In this document: in pieces, positions 53,925 to 62,913 of the stretch
How positions within the stretch are numbered: the first letter of the stretch is position 1
How the letters are laid out: each line of letters starts with the position of its first letter
Source: Noviherbaspirillum sp. UKPF54
Lineage (GTDB): Bacteria > Pseudomonadota > Gammaproteobacteria > Burkholderiales > Burkholderiaceae_D
Direction of reading: 5' to 3'
DNA length: 64,000 nt
Assembly: GCF_007874125.1 (NCBI RefSeq)
Contig: NZ_CP040128.1
Coordinates: 1,364,001-1,428,000, forward strand
Translations under genes and position numbers: made by a program
Notes under the pieces: model-generated
What the model was told of the DNA's origin: nothing
The model's input: only the letters and a program-made list of their open reading frames with translations
Databases searched by the model: none

Positions 53925-53957
53925 TTGCGGCGCCTCGCATGCGCCGCAACATTTTTT
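53925..53957 (+). terminator. Intrinsic terminator after hcp
   Basis: A perfect 9-bp GC-rich stem (TTGCGGCGC at 53925-53933, GCGCCGCAA at 53941-53949), a 7-nt loop and the run CATTTTTT. It lies inside the plus-strand tss arm, between hcp and tssE, so genes after it depend on read-through. Confidence 0.85.
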
Positions 53958-53973
53958 CAGGCCAATTGATTCA

Positions 53974-54483
53974 ATGAACCACGGTTCCTCTCCTTGCGCC
54001 AAATATTCACCGACGCTTTTTGAACGCCTGGCCGACGAGGCGCCGTGCGAGCCGGCGGAGCGGCAACCGCTGCGCCTGATTACGGCGGAGGAATTGAAGG
54101 AATCCGTCGCGCGCGATCTAGAGGCGCTTCTGAATTCGCGCTGCGCTTTTGACGACGAGGTTTTCGGAAGATATCCGCAAGCCCTGCGTTCGATCTCAAG
54201 TTATGGCATGAGTGATTTCGTGGGTCTCAGCCTGGCCAATCCGGGCGATAGGAGCCATATCTGCCGTTCGCTCGAACGCACGATCTCGATTCACGAGCGC
54301 CGGCTCAAGCAGGTGCGCGTGTCGCTCGAACTGGAAAACGGGGCCGTCAACCGGCTGCGCTTTGCGATCAATGCGCTGCTGGTGGTCCATCCGTCGGCCG
54401 AGCCGGTGTTCTTCGACGCGCTGCTGCAGCCGTCCACGCTGCAGTACTCGGTGAACAAGGCAAGACGACTCGCACCTATCTGA
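53974..54483 (+). CDS. tssE: Type VI secretion baseplate protein TssE (gp25-like)
   Basis: A 169-residue gp25-like baseplate wedge protein. Signatures: FERLADEAP early, ESVARDLEALLNSRCAF, LRSISSYGMSDFVGL and RLKQVRVSLE with INALLVVHPSAEPVFFD. It nucleates the sheath at the baseplate. It follows the hcp terminator and ends 13 nt before tssF. Confidence 0.95.
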   Translation: MNHGSSPCAKYSPTLFERLADEAPCEPAERQPLRLITAEELKESVARDLEALLNSRCAFDDEVFGRYPQALRSISSYGMSDFVGLSLANPGDRSHICRSLERTISIHERRLKQVRVSLELENGAVNRLRFAINALLVVHPSAEPVFFDALLQPSTLQYSVNKARRLAPI

Positions 54484-54496
54484 ACACCGGACATTC

Positions 54497-56338
54497 ATGG
54501 AATCCCTGCTGCCATATTATGAGCGCGAGCTGACCTTCCTCAGGAGGCTGTCGCATGACTTTGCCAAGCGCTACCCGAAAGTCGCCAGCCGACTGCTGCT
54601 GTCGGGTGAAACCTGTGAAGATCCTCACATCGAACGGCTGATCGAGTCGTTTGCCTTCCTGGCCGGGCGCATCCACAAAAAGCTTGACGACGACTTCCCG
54701 GAAGTGACCGATTCCCTGCTGCAGGTGCTTTATCCGCAGTACCTGCGCCCGTTCCCATCGGTTTCGATCGCTCATTTCGACTGCGGCGGTGGCGCAGCGC
54801 AAATGACCAAGGCTGTGCGCGTCCCGCGACACGCGATGCTGCATACGCGCCCGGTGCGCGGCGTGGCGTGCCGCTTTCGCACTGCATATGAAACCGAGCT
54901 TTGGCCATTACGGATCGCCCGGGCAGCTCATGAAAATGCTTTCGATATCGCCGGCCTGCGCTCAAGTGTCGCTCGCTCGACCGCTTCCGTCATCCGCATC
55001 GAACTGCAGGCGCTCTCAGAAAGCGCCGCTCTCGACACTCTTGGCGTTGGCCGACTCAGGTTTTTCCTGAACGGCGATCCTTCGCTGACCGCATCGCTGC
55101 GGGAAGCGTTGATGTCCGGCGCTGCAGGGATCTGGGTGACGACTCCGCTTGCGGCGGAAAAAATCGAACTGCCGCTGCATGCAATCCAGCCGGTCGGTTT
55201 CGATGCCGAAGATGCATTGCTGGAGACGGATGCAAAAACCCATCGCGCTTACCAGCTGCTGCTCGAATACTTTGTTTTCCCTGAAAAGTTCAATTTCTTC
55301 GATCTCGATCTGAGCGGCTTGAAAGGACGGCTGCCACAGCATGCGCGTAGCGTCGAAATCCGCATCGGGCTGCGGGAAGGCACTGGCGTCAAGGCGGCGG
55401 GCAACCTGCTGGACCGGGTGAGCAAGGATAACTTCGTGCTCGGCTGCACGCCGGTCGTGAATCTGTTCAAACAGATTCCCGAGCCGATACGCATGACTAA
55501 TACCGCTGTCGGTTATCCGGTCATTGTCGACAGCCGGCGGCCGCAGGCGTACGAAATATACGACATCAGGCGCGTATTCCAGGTGAGACAGAGCCTGGAA
55601 GAGGAGGAGGTAAGGGAATTCAAGCCATTCTATTCGATCCGGCACGGCGAGCTGCATGACGGACCGGCGTGTTACTGGCATGCCAGCTATTCGGATGGCG
55701 ACGTGGCGGAAAACTATACGCTGGAACTGTCGCTGGTGGACGACAGCCTCGATACCAGCCGGTCGCAGACGCATACCCTGAGCTTGGAACTGACCTGCAC
55801 CAACCGCGAATTGCCGTCACAGCTGCCGTTCGGGATGGCGGACGGCGACCTGTTCATCGAAGGCGGCTCGGTCGCGAAAGCCATCCGGCTGCTGCGCAAG
55901 CCGACGCCCGGCTACCGTTTTCCGCGCGGGCGCGGCGCCCAGTGGCGCCTGATATCGCAACTTTCGCTCAATCATCTTTCGTTGTCCGGACAGGGCGTGG
56001 ATGCGATCAGGGAGATCTTGACGCTCTACGATATTACGCGCTCGAGCGCGAACACCAGGCAGATCAGCGGCATCGCTGCCATCGAGAATCGCCCGGCCAC
56101 GGCGCGCATCGCCGGCAATCCGTTCCCCGTATTCGTGCGCGGACTGGAGATCCGGGTGACGGTGGACGAGAGCCATTACGCCGGTATCGGGCTGTTCGTG
56201 TTTGCCCAGGTGCTGGATCATTTTTTCGGGCTGTATGCGCACGCCAACAGTTTTGTCCAACTGGTGCTGGTTTCTAAACAATCGGGTCAGGAGCTGCTGA
56301 AATGCCAGCCAAGAAACGGCGAATCGATCCTGGCCTGA
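54497..56338 (+). CDS. tssF: Type VI secretion baseplate protein TssF
   Basis: TssF is a baseplate wedge subunit that works with TssG and TssK. The 613-residue protein begins MESLLPYYERELTFLRRLSH, has AKRYPKVASRLLLSGETCED, HIERLIESFAFLAGRIHKKL and LYPQYLRPFPSVSI, and ends with the gp6-like region (VFAQVLDHFFGLYAHANSF). Its 3' end overlaps tssG by 37 nt in another frame. Confidence 0.96.
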   Translation: MESLLPYYERELTFLRRLSHDFAKRYPKVASRLLLSGETCEDPHIERLIESFAFLAGRIHKKLDDDFPEVTDSLLQVLYPQYLRPFPSVSIAHFDCGGGAAQMTKAVRVPRHAMLHTRPVRGVACRFRTAYETELWPLRIARAAHENAFDIAGLRSSVARSTASVIRIELQALSESAALDTLGVGRLRFFLNGDPSLTASLREALMSGAAGIWVTTPLAAEKIELPLHAIQPVGFDAEDALLETDAKTHRAYQLLLEYFVFPEKFNFFDLDLSGLKGRLPQHARSVEIRIGLREGTGVKAAGNLLDRVSKDNFVLGCTPVVNLFKQIPEPIRMTNTAVGYPVIVDSRRPQAYEIYDIRRVFQVRQSLEEEEVREFKPFYSIRHGELHDGPACYWHASYSDGDVAENYTLELSLVDDSLDTSRSQTHTLSLELTCTNRELPSQLPFGMADGDLFIEGGSVAKAIRLLRKPTPGYRFPRGRGAQWRLISQLSLNHLSLSGQGVDAIREILTLYDITRSSANTRQISGIAAIENRPATARIAGNPFPVFVRGLEIRVTVDESHYAGIGLFVFAQVLDHFFGLYAHANSFVQLVLVSKQSGQELLKCQPRNGESILA

Positions 56339-57372
56339 TCGAGCGCTTGCGTAGCGAGCCCCAGCGTTTTGAATTCTTCCAGGCGGTACGCCTGTTGACG
56401 ATGCATTACCGGCGCCGGCAGTGCCGGACTGACCTGGACGTGCTCGGCCAGCTGATCCGGTTCCGCAGCTCGATCTCGCTCGCCTTTCCTCCCAGCGAAA
56501 TTGAAACGCTCGAATTCCAGCCCGACGAATTGCCGGCGCCAAGTCAGCCCGGAGCATCCGGGATGGTCACGTTGACCCCGTCATTTATTGGGCTGACCGG
56601 ACCGATGGGAGTGCTGCCGAGGCACTATACGCAGCACGTCGCCGAGCGCGAAACTTACCATCGCGATGGCTCCACCCGCGCATTCCTGGACATTTTCACG
56701 AACCGCGCGGTGACGCTGTTCTACAAGAGCTGGCTGCGGTCGCGCTTGCATCTGCAATACGAGGCCGAACGCGCCAACCGCTTCCTGCCGCAGCTACTGA
56801 GCCTGGCGGGCTTCGGCTTGCGTGGCCTAGGCGGGCGGAATATCGGCGCAGCCGGCGGTATTGCCGACGAATCGCTGGCCTATTATGCCGGCGCGCTGCG
56901 CGAACGGCCGCGTTCTGCGTTGCGCTTTGCGCAAATCGCAAGCGATTATTTCCAGGTGCGTTGCCGCGTCGAGCAGTTCGTTGGCGGCTGGCTTGATCTG
57001 CCGGTACATGAACGCACGGCGCTCGGCACGGCGAACTGCGAGCTTGGAAAGACCACATTTTGTGGTGCCAGGGTGTGGGATAGACAGAGCAAAATGCGGC
57101 TCGTGCTCGGTCCGCTGCGCAAGCGGCAGTTCGACACATTCCTGCCTGACGCTCCGGCTGCGCGCAACCTGCAGCGCCTTTATCGGCTGATGGTCGGCGT
57201 CACCATCGACTGCGAGGTACAGCTCCTCCTTGCAGGATGCGATGTCGCCGCGACCACGCTGGGAGGCCCCATGGGAAATGCACGCCTCGGGTGGAACGGC
57301 TGGCTTGCCACGTCGCCCGCGAGATCGGACGCGCATGACGTCCGCTATATGCTGCACGCCGCCGCTTCCTGA
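56302..57372 (+). CDS. tssG: Type VI secretion baseplate protein TssG
   Basis: TssG completes the baseplate wedge with TssF. The 356-residue protein has RFEFFQAVRLLTMHYRRR, IRFRSSISLAFPPSEIETL, and PSFIGLTGPMGVLPRHYTQ, then GARVWDRQSKMRLVLGPL near the C-terminus, all typical. The ATG at 56302 overlaps tssF by 37 nt, an unusually long overlap that suggests coupled translation. Confidence 0.95.
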   Translation: MPAKKRRIDPGLIERLRSEPQRFEFFQAVRLLTMHYRRRQCRTDLDVLGQLIRFRSSISLAFPPSEIETLEFQPDELPAPSQPGASGMVTLTPSFIGLTGPMGVLPRHYTQHVAERETYHRDGSTRAFLDIFTNRAVTLFYKSWLRSRLHLQYEAERANRFLPQLLSLAGFGLRGLGGRNIGAAGGIADESLAYYAGALRERPRSALRFAQIASDYFQVRCRVEQFVGGWLDLPVHERTALGTANCELGKTTFCGARVWDRQSKMRLVLGPLRKRQFDTFLPDAPAARNLQRLYRLMVGVTIDCEVQLLLAGCDVAATTLGGPMGNARLGWNGWLATSPARSDAHDVRYMLHAAAS

Positions 57373-57406
57373 CTTCCGCCACTTTTTCCCGTTTTTCACC
57401 GACATC

Positions 57407-60109
57407 ATGACCGCCAACCTGAAAGTGCTCATCGCAAAGCTCAACTCAACCTGCAAGAAAGCCACAGAGCGGGCAGTCAACGACTGCGTCTCGCGAGGGC
57501 AGTATGAAGTGGACTTGGAACATCTTTTCCTGGCGCTGCTCGGCGATGCACAAAGTGATGTCGCGCTTCTGGCCAGGCATTACGGCATCGGTGCGCAGGC
57601 GATGGAAAATGACCTTGTCGAGGAGCTTGCAAGCTTGAGGGCAGGGAACAGCCGCACGCCGGTATTCTCCGGAAACCTGCTCAAGCTGTTCGAGCGTTCT
57701 TGGCTGCTGGCATCGCTCGACGGCGAGGCAATGTGCATTCGCAGTGCGCACCTGCTGCTGGCCCTGCTTTCCGAGCGCGACCTTTCGCAATTGGCATATC
57801 GGGCGTCGCGGCAGTTCATGCGCTTCAGCACCGAGGACATCAAGCACAGATTGTCTGAACTGACCGCCGGCTTTCCTGAAGCGCCAATCGCCGCATGCGA
57901 CGCGAAAGAATTGGCTGATTCCGGGATGACAGAAGACCGAGCGACCCGAGCCGGAACGACGCCAGCGCTCGACCAGTTCACCGTCAACCTTACCCGGCGC
58001 GCGAAGGCCGGAAAGATCGATCCGGTGATCGGGCGCGACGCCGAAATCAGGCAGGCCATCGATATCCTGATGCGGCGTCGCCAGAACAATCCCATCCTCA
58101 CCGGCGAGGCCGGCGTCGGTAAGACAGCGGTGGCCGAAGGCCTGGCGCAGCGCATCGCCGACGGCGAAGTGCCTCCGGCGCTGGCCGGAGTCGCGTTGCA
58201 CGTGCTCGATCTCGGCTTGCTGCAGGCCGGGGCGAGCGTTAAGGGCGAGTTCGAAAACCGCCTGCGCAACGTCATCGCCGAGGTTGCGTGCAGCCCGCAT
58301 CCGATCATTCTCTTCATCGACGAGGCGCACACCATGATCGGCGCCGGCGGTCAGGCCGGGCAGAACGATGCCGCCAACCTGCTCAAGCCGGCGCTGGCAC
58401 GTGGCGAGCTGCGCACCATTGCGGCGACGACCTGGAGCGAATACAAGAAGTATTTCGAGAAGGATGCGGCGCTGGCGCGGCGCTTCCAGGTGGTCAAGGT
58501 AGAGGAGCCGAGCGAGGCCGTGGCCTGCTCAATGTTGCGCGGCCTGGCCGCCAGGATGGAAAGCCACTTCGGCGTACGGGTAATGGAGGAGGCGATCACG
58601 GAAGCAGTGCGCCTGTCGGCCCGTTACATCAGCGGACGCCAGTTGCCGGACAAGGCAATCAGCGTGCTCGACACCGCATGCGCGCGGGTGGCGACGGGGC
58701 AGGCGGCCGTTCCGGCGACAATCGAGGATGCGCGACGCTTGGATGAACTTTTATCCGTCGAAATTTCCGCGCTGGAGCGCGAGTTGGCGGCCGGCGCGCC
58801 GCACCAGGAGCGCCTGCGCGAGATGCAGGACAGGCGCGACCGGAATCGCAGTGTGATGCAGTCACACGAAGAGCGATGGGAAAGGGAAAAGCAGCTGGCT
58901 GCGCAGATCCGGACACTGCGCGCCAGTCTGGAAGGCGCCCACGAAGAGAGACAGGAGGGGGCGGCAAAGTGCGCTGCCGAGCCACAGGGAAGAAAGCGGT
59001 TGCCGACGGCAAGCCTGCTGAAAATGAAGGAATTAGCGGAGCTGCATGAGGAATTACGCACCCTGCAAGGGGAAGCGCCGCTGGTGCCGGTGTGCGTCGA
59101 CGCGCAGGCGGTGGGGGAAATCGTTGCGGCGTGGACGGGTATTCCGCTCGGGAGAATGGTCAAGGATGAGATCAAGACCGTGCTGAACCTCAAGCCTTTG
59201 CTGGAACAGCGCGTGGTGGGGCAGCCGCATGCGCTGGAACAGGTCGCGCAGCGCGTGCGCACGGCGCGAGCCAATATCGCGGACCCGCATCGGCCGAAAG
59301 GCGTGTTCCTGTTCGTCGGACCGTCCGGCGTCGGCAAGACGGAAACTGCGCTGGCACTTGCCGAAATCCTGTACGGCGGCGAACGCAACCTGATCACCAT
59401 CAATATGTCCGAATACCAGGAGGCGCATTCCGTCGCCGGGCTGAAGGGATCGCCGCCGGGGTATGTCGGTTACGGCGAAGGCGGTGTGCTGACGGAAGCC
59501 GTGCGCAGGAAACCGTACAGCGTGGTGTTGCTGGATGAGGTAGAAAAGGCGCATCCGGATGTGCTGGAGCTTTTTTTCCAGGTGTTCGACAAGGGGGTAA
59601 TGGACGACGCCGAGGGGCGGGAAATCGATTTTCGCAACACCGTCATCATCCTGACGTCGAATGTGGCGTCGCAAGTAATCATGCAGGCATGCCTGAACAG
59701 GAAGTGCGACGAATTGCCCGACATGGAAACCCTGGGCGAGATGATCAGGCCGCCGTTATACAAGGCGTTCAAACCGGCCTTCCTCGGCCGGGTGAAGGTC
59801 ATCCCGTATTTTCCGCTGCCGGACGAAATCCTGGCCGACATCATCCGCCTCAAGCTCGACCGCATCAAGCACCGCATCGAAGCGAATCACAAGGCGGCCT
59901 TCTCCTACAGCGACGATGTGGTGGAAGCGGTGCTGGCGCGCTGCACCGAAGTCGATGCAGGCGCGCGCAATGTTGATCACATCCTGAACGGGACCATGCT
60001 GCCGCAAATCGCGGAAACCGTGCTGGCACGCATGGCGGAAGGAAAGACGATCAGGAATGTGAGGGTTGCGGTCGGCAAGGGCAGCGAGTTCAGCTACAGA
60101 ATCAACTGA
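57407..60109 (+). CDS. tssH: Type VI secretion ATPase TssH (ClpV)
   Basis: ClpV disassembles contracted sheath for reuse. The 900-residue AAA+ protein has an N-terminal Clp_N domain (residues about 10-150; VDLEHLFLALLG), AAA1 with GEAGVGKTAVAEGLA near 232, a coiled middle domain (about 430-560), and AAA2 with GPSGVGKTETALALAE near 640. RHYGIGAQAMENDL and ILFIDEAHTMIGAGG are present. The ATG at 57407 gives MTANLKVLIAKLN, the usual ClpV start. Confidence 0.96.
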   Translation: MTANLKVLIAKLNSTCKKATERAVNDCVSRGQYEVDLEHLFLALLGDAQSDVALLARHYGIGAQAMENDLVEELASLRAGNSRTPVFSGNLLKLFERSWLLASLDGEAMCIRSAHLLLALLSERDLSQLAYRASRQFMRFSTEDIKHRLSELTAGFPEAPIAACDAKELADSGMTEDRATRAGTTPALDQFTVNLTRRAKAGKIDPVIGRDAEIRQAIDILMRRRQNNPILTGEAGVGKTAVAEGLAQRIADGEVPPALAGVALHVLDLGLLQAGASVKGEFENRLRNVIAEVACSPHPIILFIDEAHTMIGAGGQAGQNDAANLLKPALARGELRTIAATTWSEYKKYFEKDAALARRFQVVKVEEPSEAVACSMLRGLAARMESHFGVRVMEEAITEAVRLSARYISGRQLPDKAISVLDTACARVATGQAAVPATIEDARRLDELLSVEISALERELAAGAPHQERLREMQDRRDRNRSVMQSHEERWEREKQLAAQIRTLRASLEGAHEERQEGAAKCAAEPQGRKRLPTASLLKMKELAELHEELRTLQGEAPLVPVCVDAQAVGEIVAAWTGIPLGRMVKDEIKTVLNLKPLLEQRVVGQPHALEQVAQRVRTARANIADPHRPKGVFLFVGPSGVGKTETALALAEILYGGERNLITINMSEYQEAHSVAGLKGSPPGYVGYGEGGVLTEAVRRKPYSVVLLDEVEKAHPDVLELFFQVFDKGVMDDAEGREIDFRNTVIILTSNVASQVIMQACLNRKCDELPDMETLGEMIRPPLYKAFKPAFLGRVKVIPYFPLPDEILADIIRLKLDRIKHRIEANHKAAFSYSDDVVEAVLARCTEVDAGARNVDHILNGTMLPQIAETVLARMAEGKTIRNVRVAVGKGSEFSYRIN

Positions 60110-60119
60110 TTGAGGTGTC

Positions 60120-61184
60120 ATGGATTCTCGATTTATCGATATGCTGGCGCCGGTATCGGCCCAGTCGCCGTGCGGCGAAGATCTGTCGTTTTCCCCGGAG
60201 TTCGATCGTATCCAGGAAGCGCGGCGCGAGGATGACCCGACCGTCGATTATGGCGAGTGGCAGGCCGCGCTCAAGCAGGCGGACTGGAACGCCGTGGTCG
60301 ATATCTGCGCCGACCTGCTGGCGCGGCGCAGCAAGGATTTGCGGCTGGCGGCATGGATGGCCGAAGGCTTGGCGAAGAACGGCGGGTTGCGCGGGTTGGC
60401 GGAAGGAATGGAAACAAATGCCCGCCTGCTGGAGCGTTTTGGGCAGGATATGCATCCCCGGTCGGACGACGGCGACCAGGAAAGACGGATCGGCGCCATG
60501 ACATGGTTTGTGTCACGGATGGCGCAGCTGGTGCGACAGATTCCGCTTACGGGGGCGCAAGGATACAGCCTGAACGATTACGAGGCGGCCCGGCAGCGAC
60601 AGCAGCAGCTGCTGCGCAATCCGGGCGCGGATCCCGAGCTGGAGGGCAAGGTGACACCCGAGCAGTTCGCTGCGGCCGCCGCTAAAACCGACAAGGTGCT
60701 GGTTGCGCAATGGCTGGATGATGCGCAGCGCTGCATTCGCGCGGTGGCCGAGCTCGAACGGGCGTGCGATGCGCTGTTCGGCGCCGACGGTCCATCCTTT
60801 TCGCTGCTAGCCAACGCTGTCGGCGCGGTCGGCGAGCGGCTGCAAGCGATGGCGAGGGAGATTGGCTTGCCACACGCCGAGGAGCGAGCGGCAGGCTCAG
60901 ACGAGTCCGCATGCGCTTCCTTACCCATGCCTGCAAGCCCGATGGTGGCAGGCGCGACAATCGCGAGCCGGCAGCAGGCGCTGGAATTGCTGCGCCAGGT
61001 CGCGGCGTATTTCCGGCATGCCGAGCCGCATAGTCCGGTAGCCTATCTTGCCGACAAGGCGGCGCACTGGGGATCGTTGCCCCTGCACGCGTGGCTGCGA
61101 TCCGTGGTCAAGGACCGCGGATCGCTTGACCATATCGAAGAGCTGTTGGGGCTGGAAGCGGACGAGGACGCATCGCGCCGTTGA
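60120..61184 (+). CDS. tssA: Type VI secretion protein TssA
   Basis: TssA organises baseplate docking and sheath priming. The 354-residue protein begins with the ImpA N-terminal domain (LAPVSAQSPCGEDLSFSPEFDR, then RSKDLRLAAWMAEGLAKNGG and DMHPRSDDGDQERR). The C-terminal part (RQQALELLRQVAAYFRHAEP, then HSPVAYLADKAAHWGSLPL) fits the short TssA class with a ring-forming end. It follows tssH by 10 nt and is the last tss gene of this arm. Confidence 0.94.
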   Translation: MDSRFIDMLAPVSAQSPCGEDLSFSPEFDRIQEARREDDPTVDYGEWQAALKQADWNAVVDICADLLARRSKDLRLAAWMAEGLAKNGGLRGLAEGMETNARLLERFGQDMHPRSDDGDQERRIGAMTWFVSRMAQLVRQIPLTGAQGYSLNDYEAARQRQQQLLRNPGADPELEGKVTPEQFAAAAAKTDKVLVAQWLDDAQRCIRAVAELERACDALFGADGPSFSLLANAVGAVGERLQAMAREIGLPHAEERAAGSDESACASLPMPASPMVAGATIASRQQALELLRQVAAYFRHAEPHSPVAYLADKAAHWGSLPLHAWLRSVVKDRGSLDHIEELLGLEADEDASRR

Positions 61185-61465
61185 GCCTACTTTCGGGAAA
61201 GAATCTCCGATTGGGATTTTGTGCAGCAGCAAGGTAAATCCTTGCGGCCCATCGCTGCATGTATTTTTTCCGCTCCGGCCAGAGTCAAAATTGCAGACTG
61301 GACGCCAGCTCTACGCGCCAGCAGTACCGGATTGCATGCCTTTTAATGACAATCTCTGCGAGAAGCAGGCTGAAGAGCCGTTAGCATGGTTTCTGCTTGA
61401 TCCCGACTTTCATTTTGCAGCGACGCTAGCGATAGCGTGTATATGAATTTCGGGAAAGGATGCCG

Positions 61466-62068
61466 ATGATTGAAGATCTCCGGGCAGAAATGATCATTCA
61501 GTTTCACGACCGAAAAATCTCCGGTACCAAATGGCTGGCCGGTGGCGAAGCGGAATGCGACTCTGGCGTATGGCATTGGATCGAGGAGAACCATCGCTAC
61601 AACGATTTGCTGTGGAACGAAGAGGACAAGGCGCGGCGCACCGACGTCGATGCCGCGGAGATCGCCCGCTGCAAGCGCCTCATCGACCGTTACAACCAGA
61701 AGCGCAACGACGCGGTCGAGTCGATCGACGAGGCGCTGCTGGCGCAACTGAATGCGCATGAACATGGCGTCGATGCGCGGCTGAACAGCGAAACCGCCGG
61801 CGCCATGATCGACCGCCTGTCGATCCTGAGTCTGAAGATCTACCACATGCGCCAGCAGACCTTGCGCCTCGACGTGGAGCGCGCGCATGTCCAGTCCTGC
61901 CAAGCCAAGCTCGCACGGCTGATGGAGCAGCGCGAGGATCTCGGCGCATGCTTCGACCGCCTGCTGGCCGAGGCGAGCGAGGGGCGCGCGTATTTCAAGG
62001 TTTACCGCCAGTTCAAGATGTATAACGATCCTTCGCTCAATCCCTACCTGTATGCGCGGAGGGCATGA
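61466..62068 (+). CDS. DUF4254 domain-containing protein
   Basis: A 200-residue helical cytoplasmic protein. DUF4254 features include HWIEENHRYNDLLWNEEDKARR near residue 30, ETAGAMIDRLSILSLKIYHM in the middle and FKVYRQFKMYNDPSLNPYLY at the C-terminus. The family has no known activity and is found beside glycosyltransferase genes, as here. The ATG at 61466 has GAAAGGA about 5 nt upstream; one at 61460 overlaps that site. The 281 nt before it hold no supported gene or terminator. Confidence 0.88.
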   Translation: MIEDLRAEMIIQFHDRKISGTKWLAGGEAECDSGVWHWIEENHRYNDLLWNEEDKARRTDVDAAEIARCKRLIDRYNQKRNDAVESIDEALLAQLNAHEHGVDARLNSETAGAMIDRLSILSLKIYHMRQQTLRLDVERAHVQSCQAKLARLMEQREDLGACFDRLLAEASEGRAYFKVYRQFKMYNDPSLNPYLYARRA

Positions 62069-62913
62069 TGGGAACGTCCGCCTGCGCGGTCGACGTGCTG
62101 GTCCCGACCTGCAACCGGCCGTACGCGCTGGCCGTGACCCTGGCAGCCTTGCACTCGCAGGACTTTCAGGACTTCCGCGTGATCGTGTCCGATCAGTCGG
62201 AACCCGGGAGTGCGTTCGAGCAGCCCGAGGTGAGGGCGCTGCTGCGGATTCTGGAGGCAGGCGGCAGGGCGGTGGTGCCCCTGCGTCATTTGCCGCGCCG
62301 CGGGCTGGCTGAACAGCGCGCCTTCCTGCTGTCGCAGGCCGCAGCGCCGTATTGCCTGTTCCTGGATGACGACGTGATGCTGGAGCCGGACACACTGGAT
62401 CGCCTGTACCGGACGATCCGCGCGCAACGCTGCGGTTTCGTCGGCAGCGCCCTGCATGGCCTGAGCTTCATCGACGATGTCCGTCCGCACCAGCAGGACA
62501 TCGAGTTCTGGGAAGGGAGGGTGGAGCCGGAAGCGGTGTCGCCCGACAGCGCGGCATGGGAGCGGCATCACCTGCACAGCGCGGCCAACCTGTTCCATGT
62601 CGAGTGCGGGCTCGGACTGCGGAAGGGCGAAACCCGGCTGTACCGGGTGGCATGGATCGGCGGCTGCGTGCTGTTCGACACCGATAAGCTGCGCGCCGTC
62701 GGTGGCTTCGACTTCTGGCCGGCGCTGCCGTGCGAGCACTGCGGCGAGGACGTGCTGGCGCAATTGCGCGTGATGGAGCGCTTCGGCGGCTGCGGCATGA
62801 TTCCCTCCGGCGCCTATCACCTCGAATTGCCCACCACCGTTCCGCGCCGGGAAGTCGACGCGCCCAAGGTGCTGCCGGTTTCCGAACGCGAGCGGGCCGG
62901 ACGCAATGCCTGA
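62068..62913 (+). CDS. Glycosyltransferase family 2 protein
   Basis: A 281-residue GT-A-fold enzyme. The nucleotide-sugar part reads DVLVPTCNRPYALAVTLAAL and VIVSDQSEP, and the metal-binding motif is FLDDDVMLEPD. It later has GGCVLFDTDKLRAVGGFDFW and an HCGEDV acid motif. It transfers a sugar to an unknown cell-surface acceptor. Two ATGs stand in tandem (62065, 62068); 62068 has better spacing from GGAGGG and overlaps the DUF4254 stop by one base. Confidence 0.9.
   Translation: MGTSACAVDVLVPTCNRPYALAVTLAALHSQDFQDFRVIVSDQSEPGSAFEQPEVRALLRILEAGGRAVVPLRHLPRRGLAEQRAFLLSQAAAPYCLFLDDDVMLEPDTLDRLYRTIRAQRCGFVGSALHGLSFIDDVRPHQQDIEFWEGRVEPEAVSPDSAAWERHHLHSAANLFHVECGLGLRKGETRLYRVAWIGGCVLFDTDKLRAVGGFDFWPALPCEHCGEDVLAQLRVMERFGGCGMIPSGAYHLELPTTVPRREVDAPKVLPVSERERAGRNA

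Noticed and set aside
61185..61465. Repeat of TTTCGGGAAAG at 61191 and 61448 in the gap between tssA and the DUF4254 gene
   Set aside because: Only 11 nt match and there is no symmetry or flanking structure; probably chance. No terminator or RNA gene is visible in this gap.
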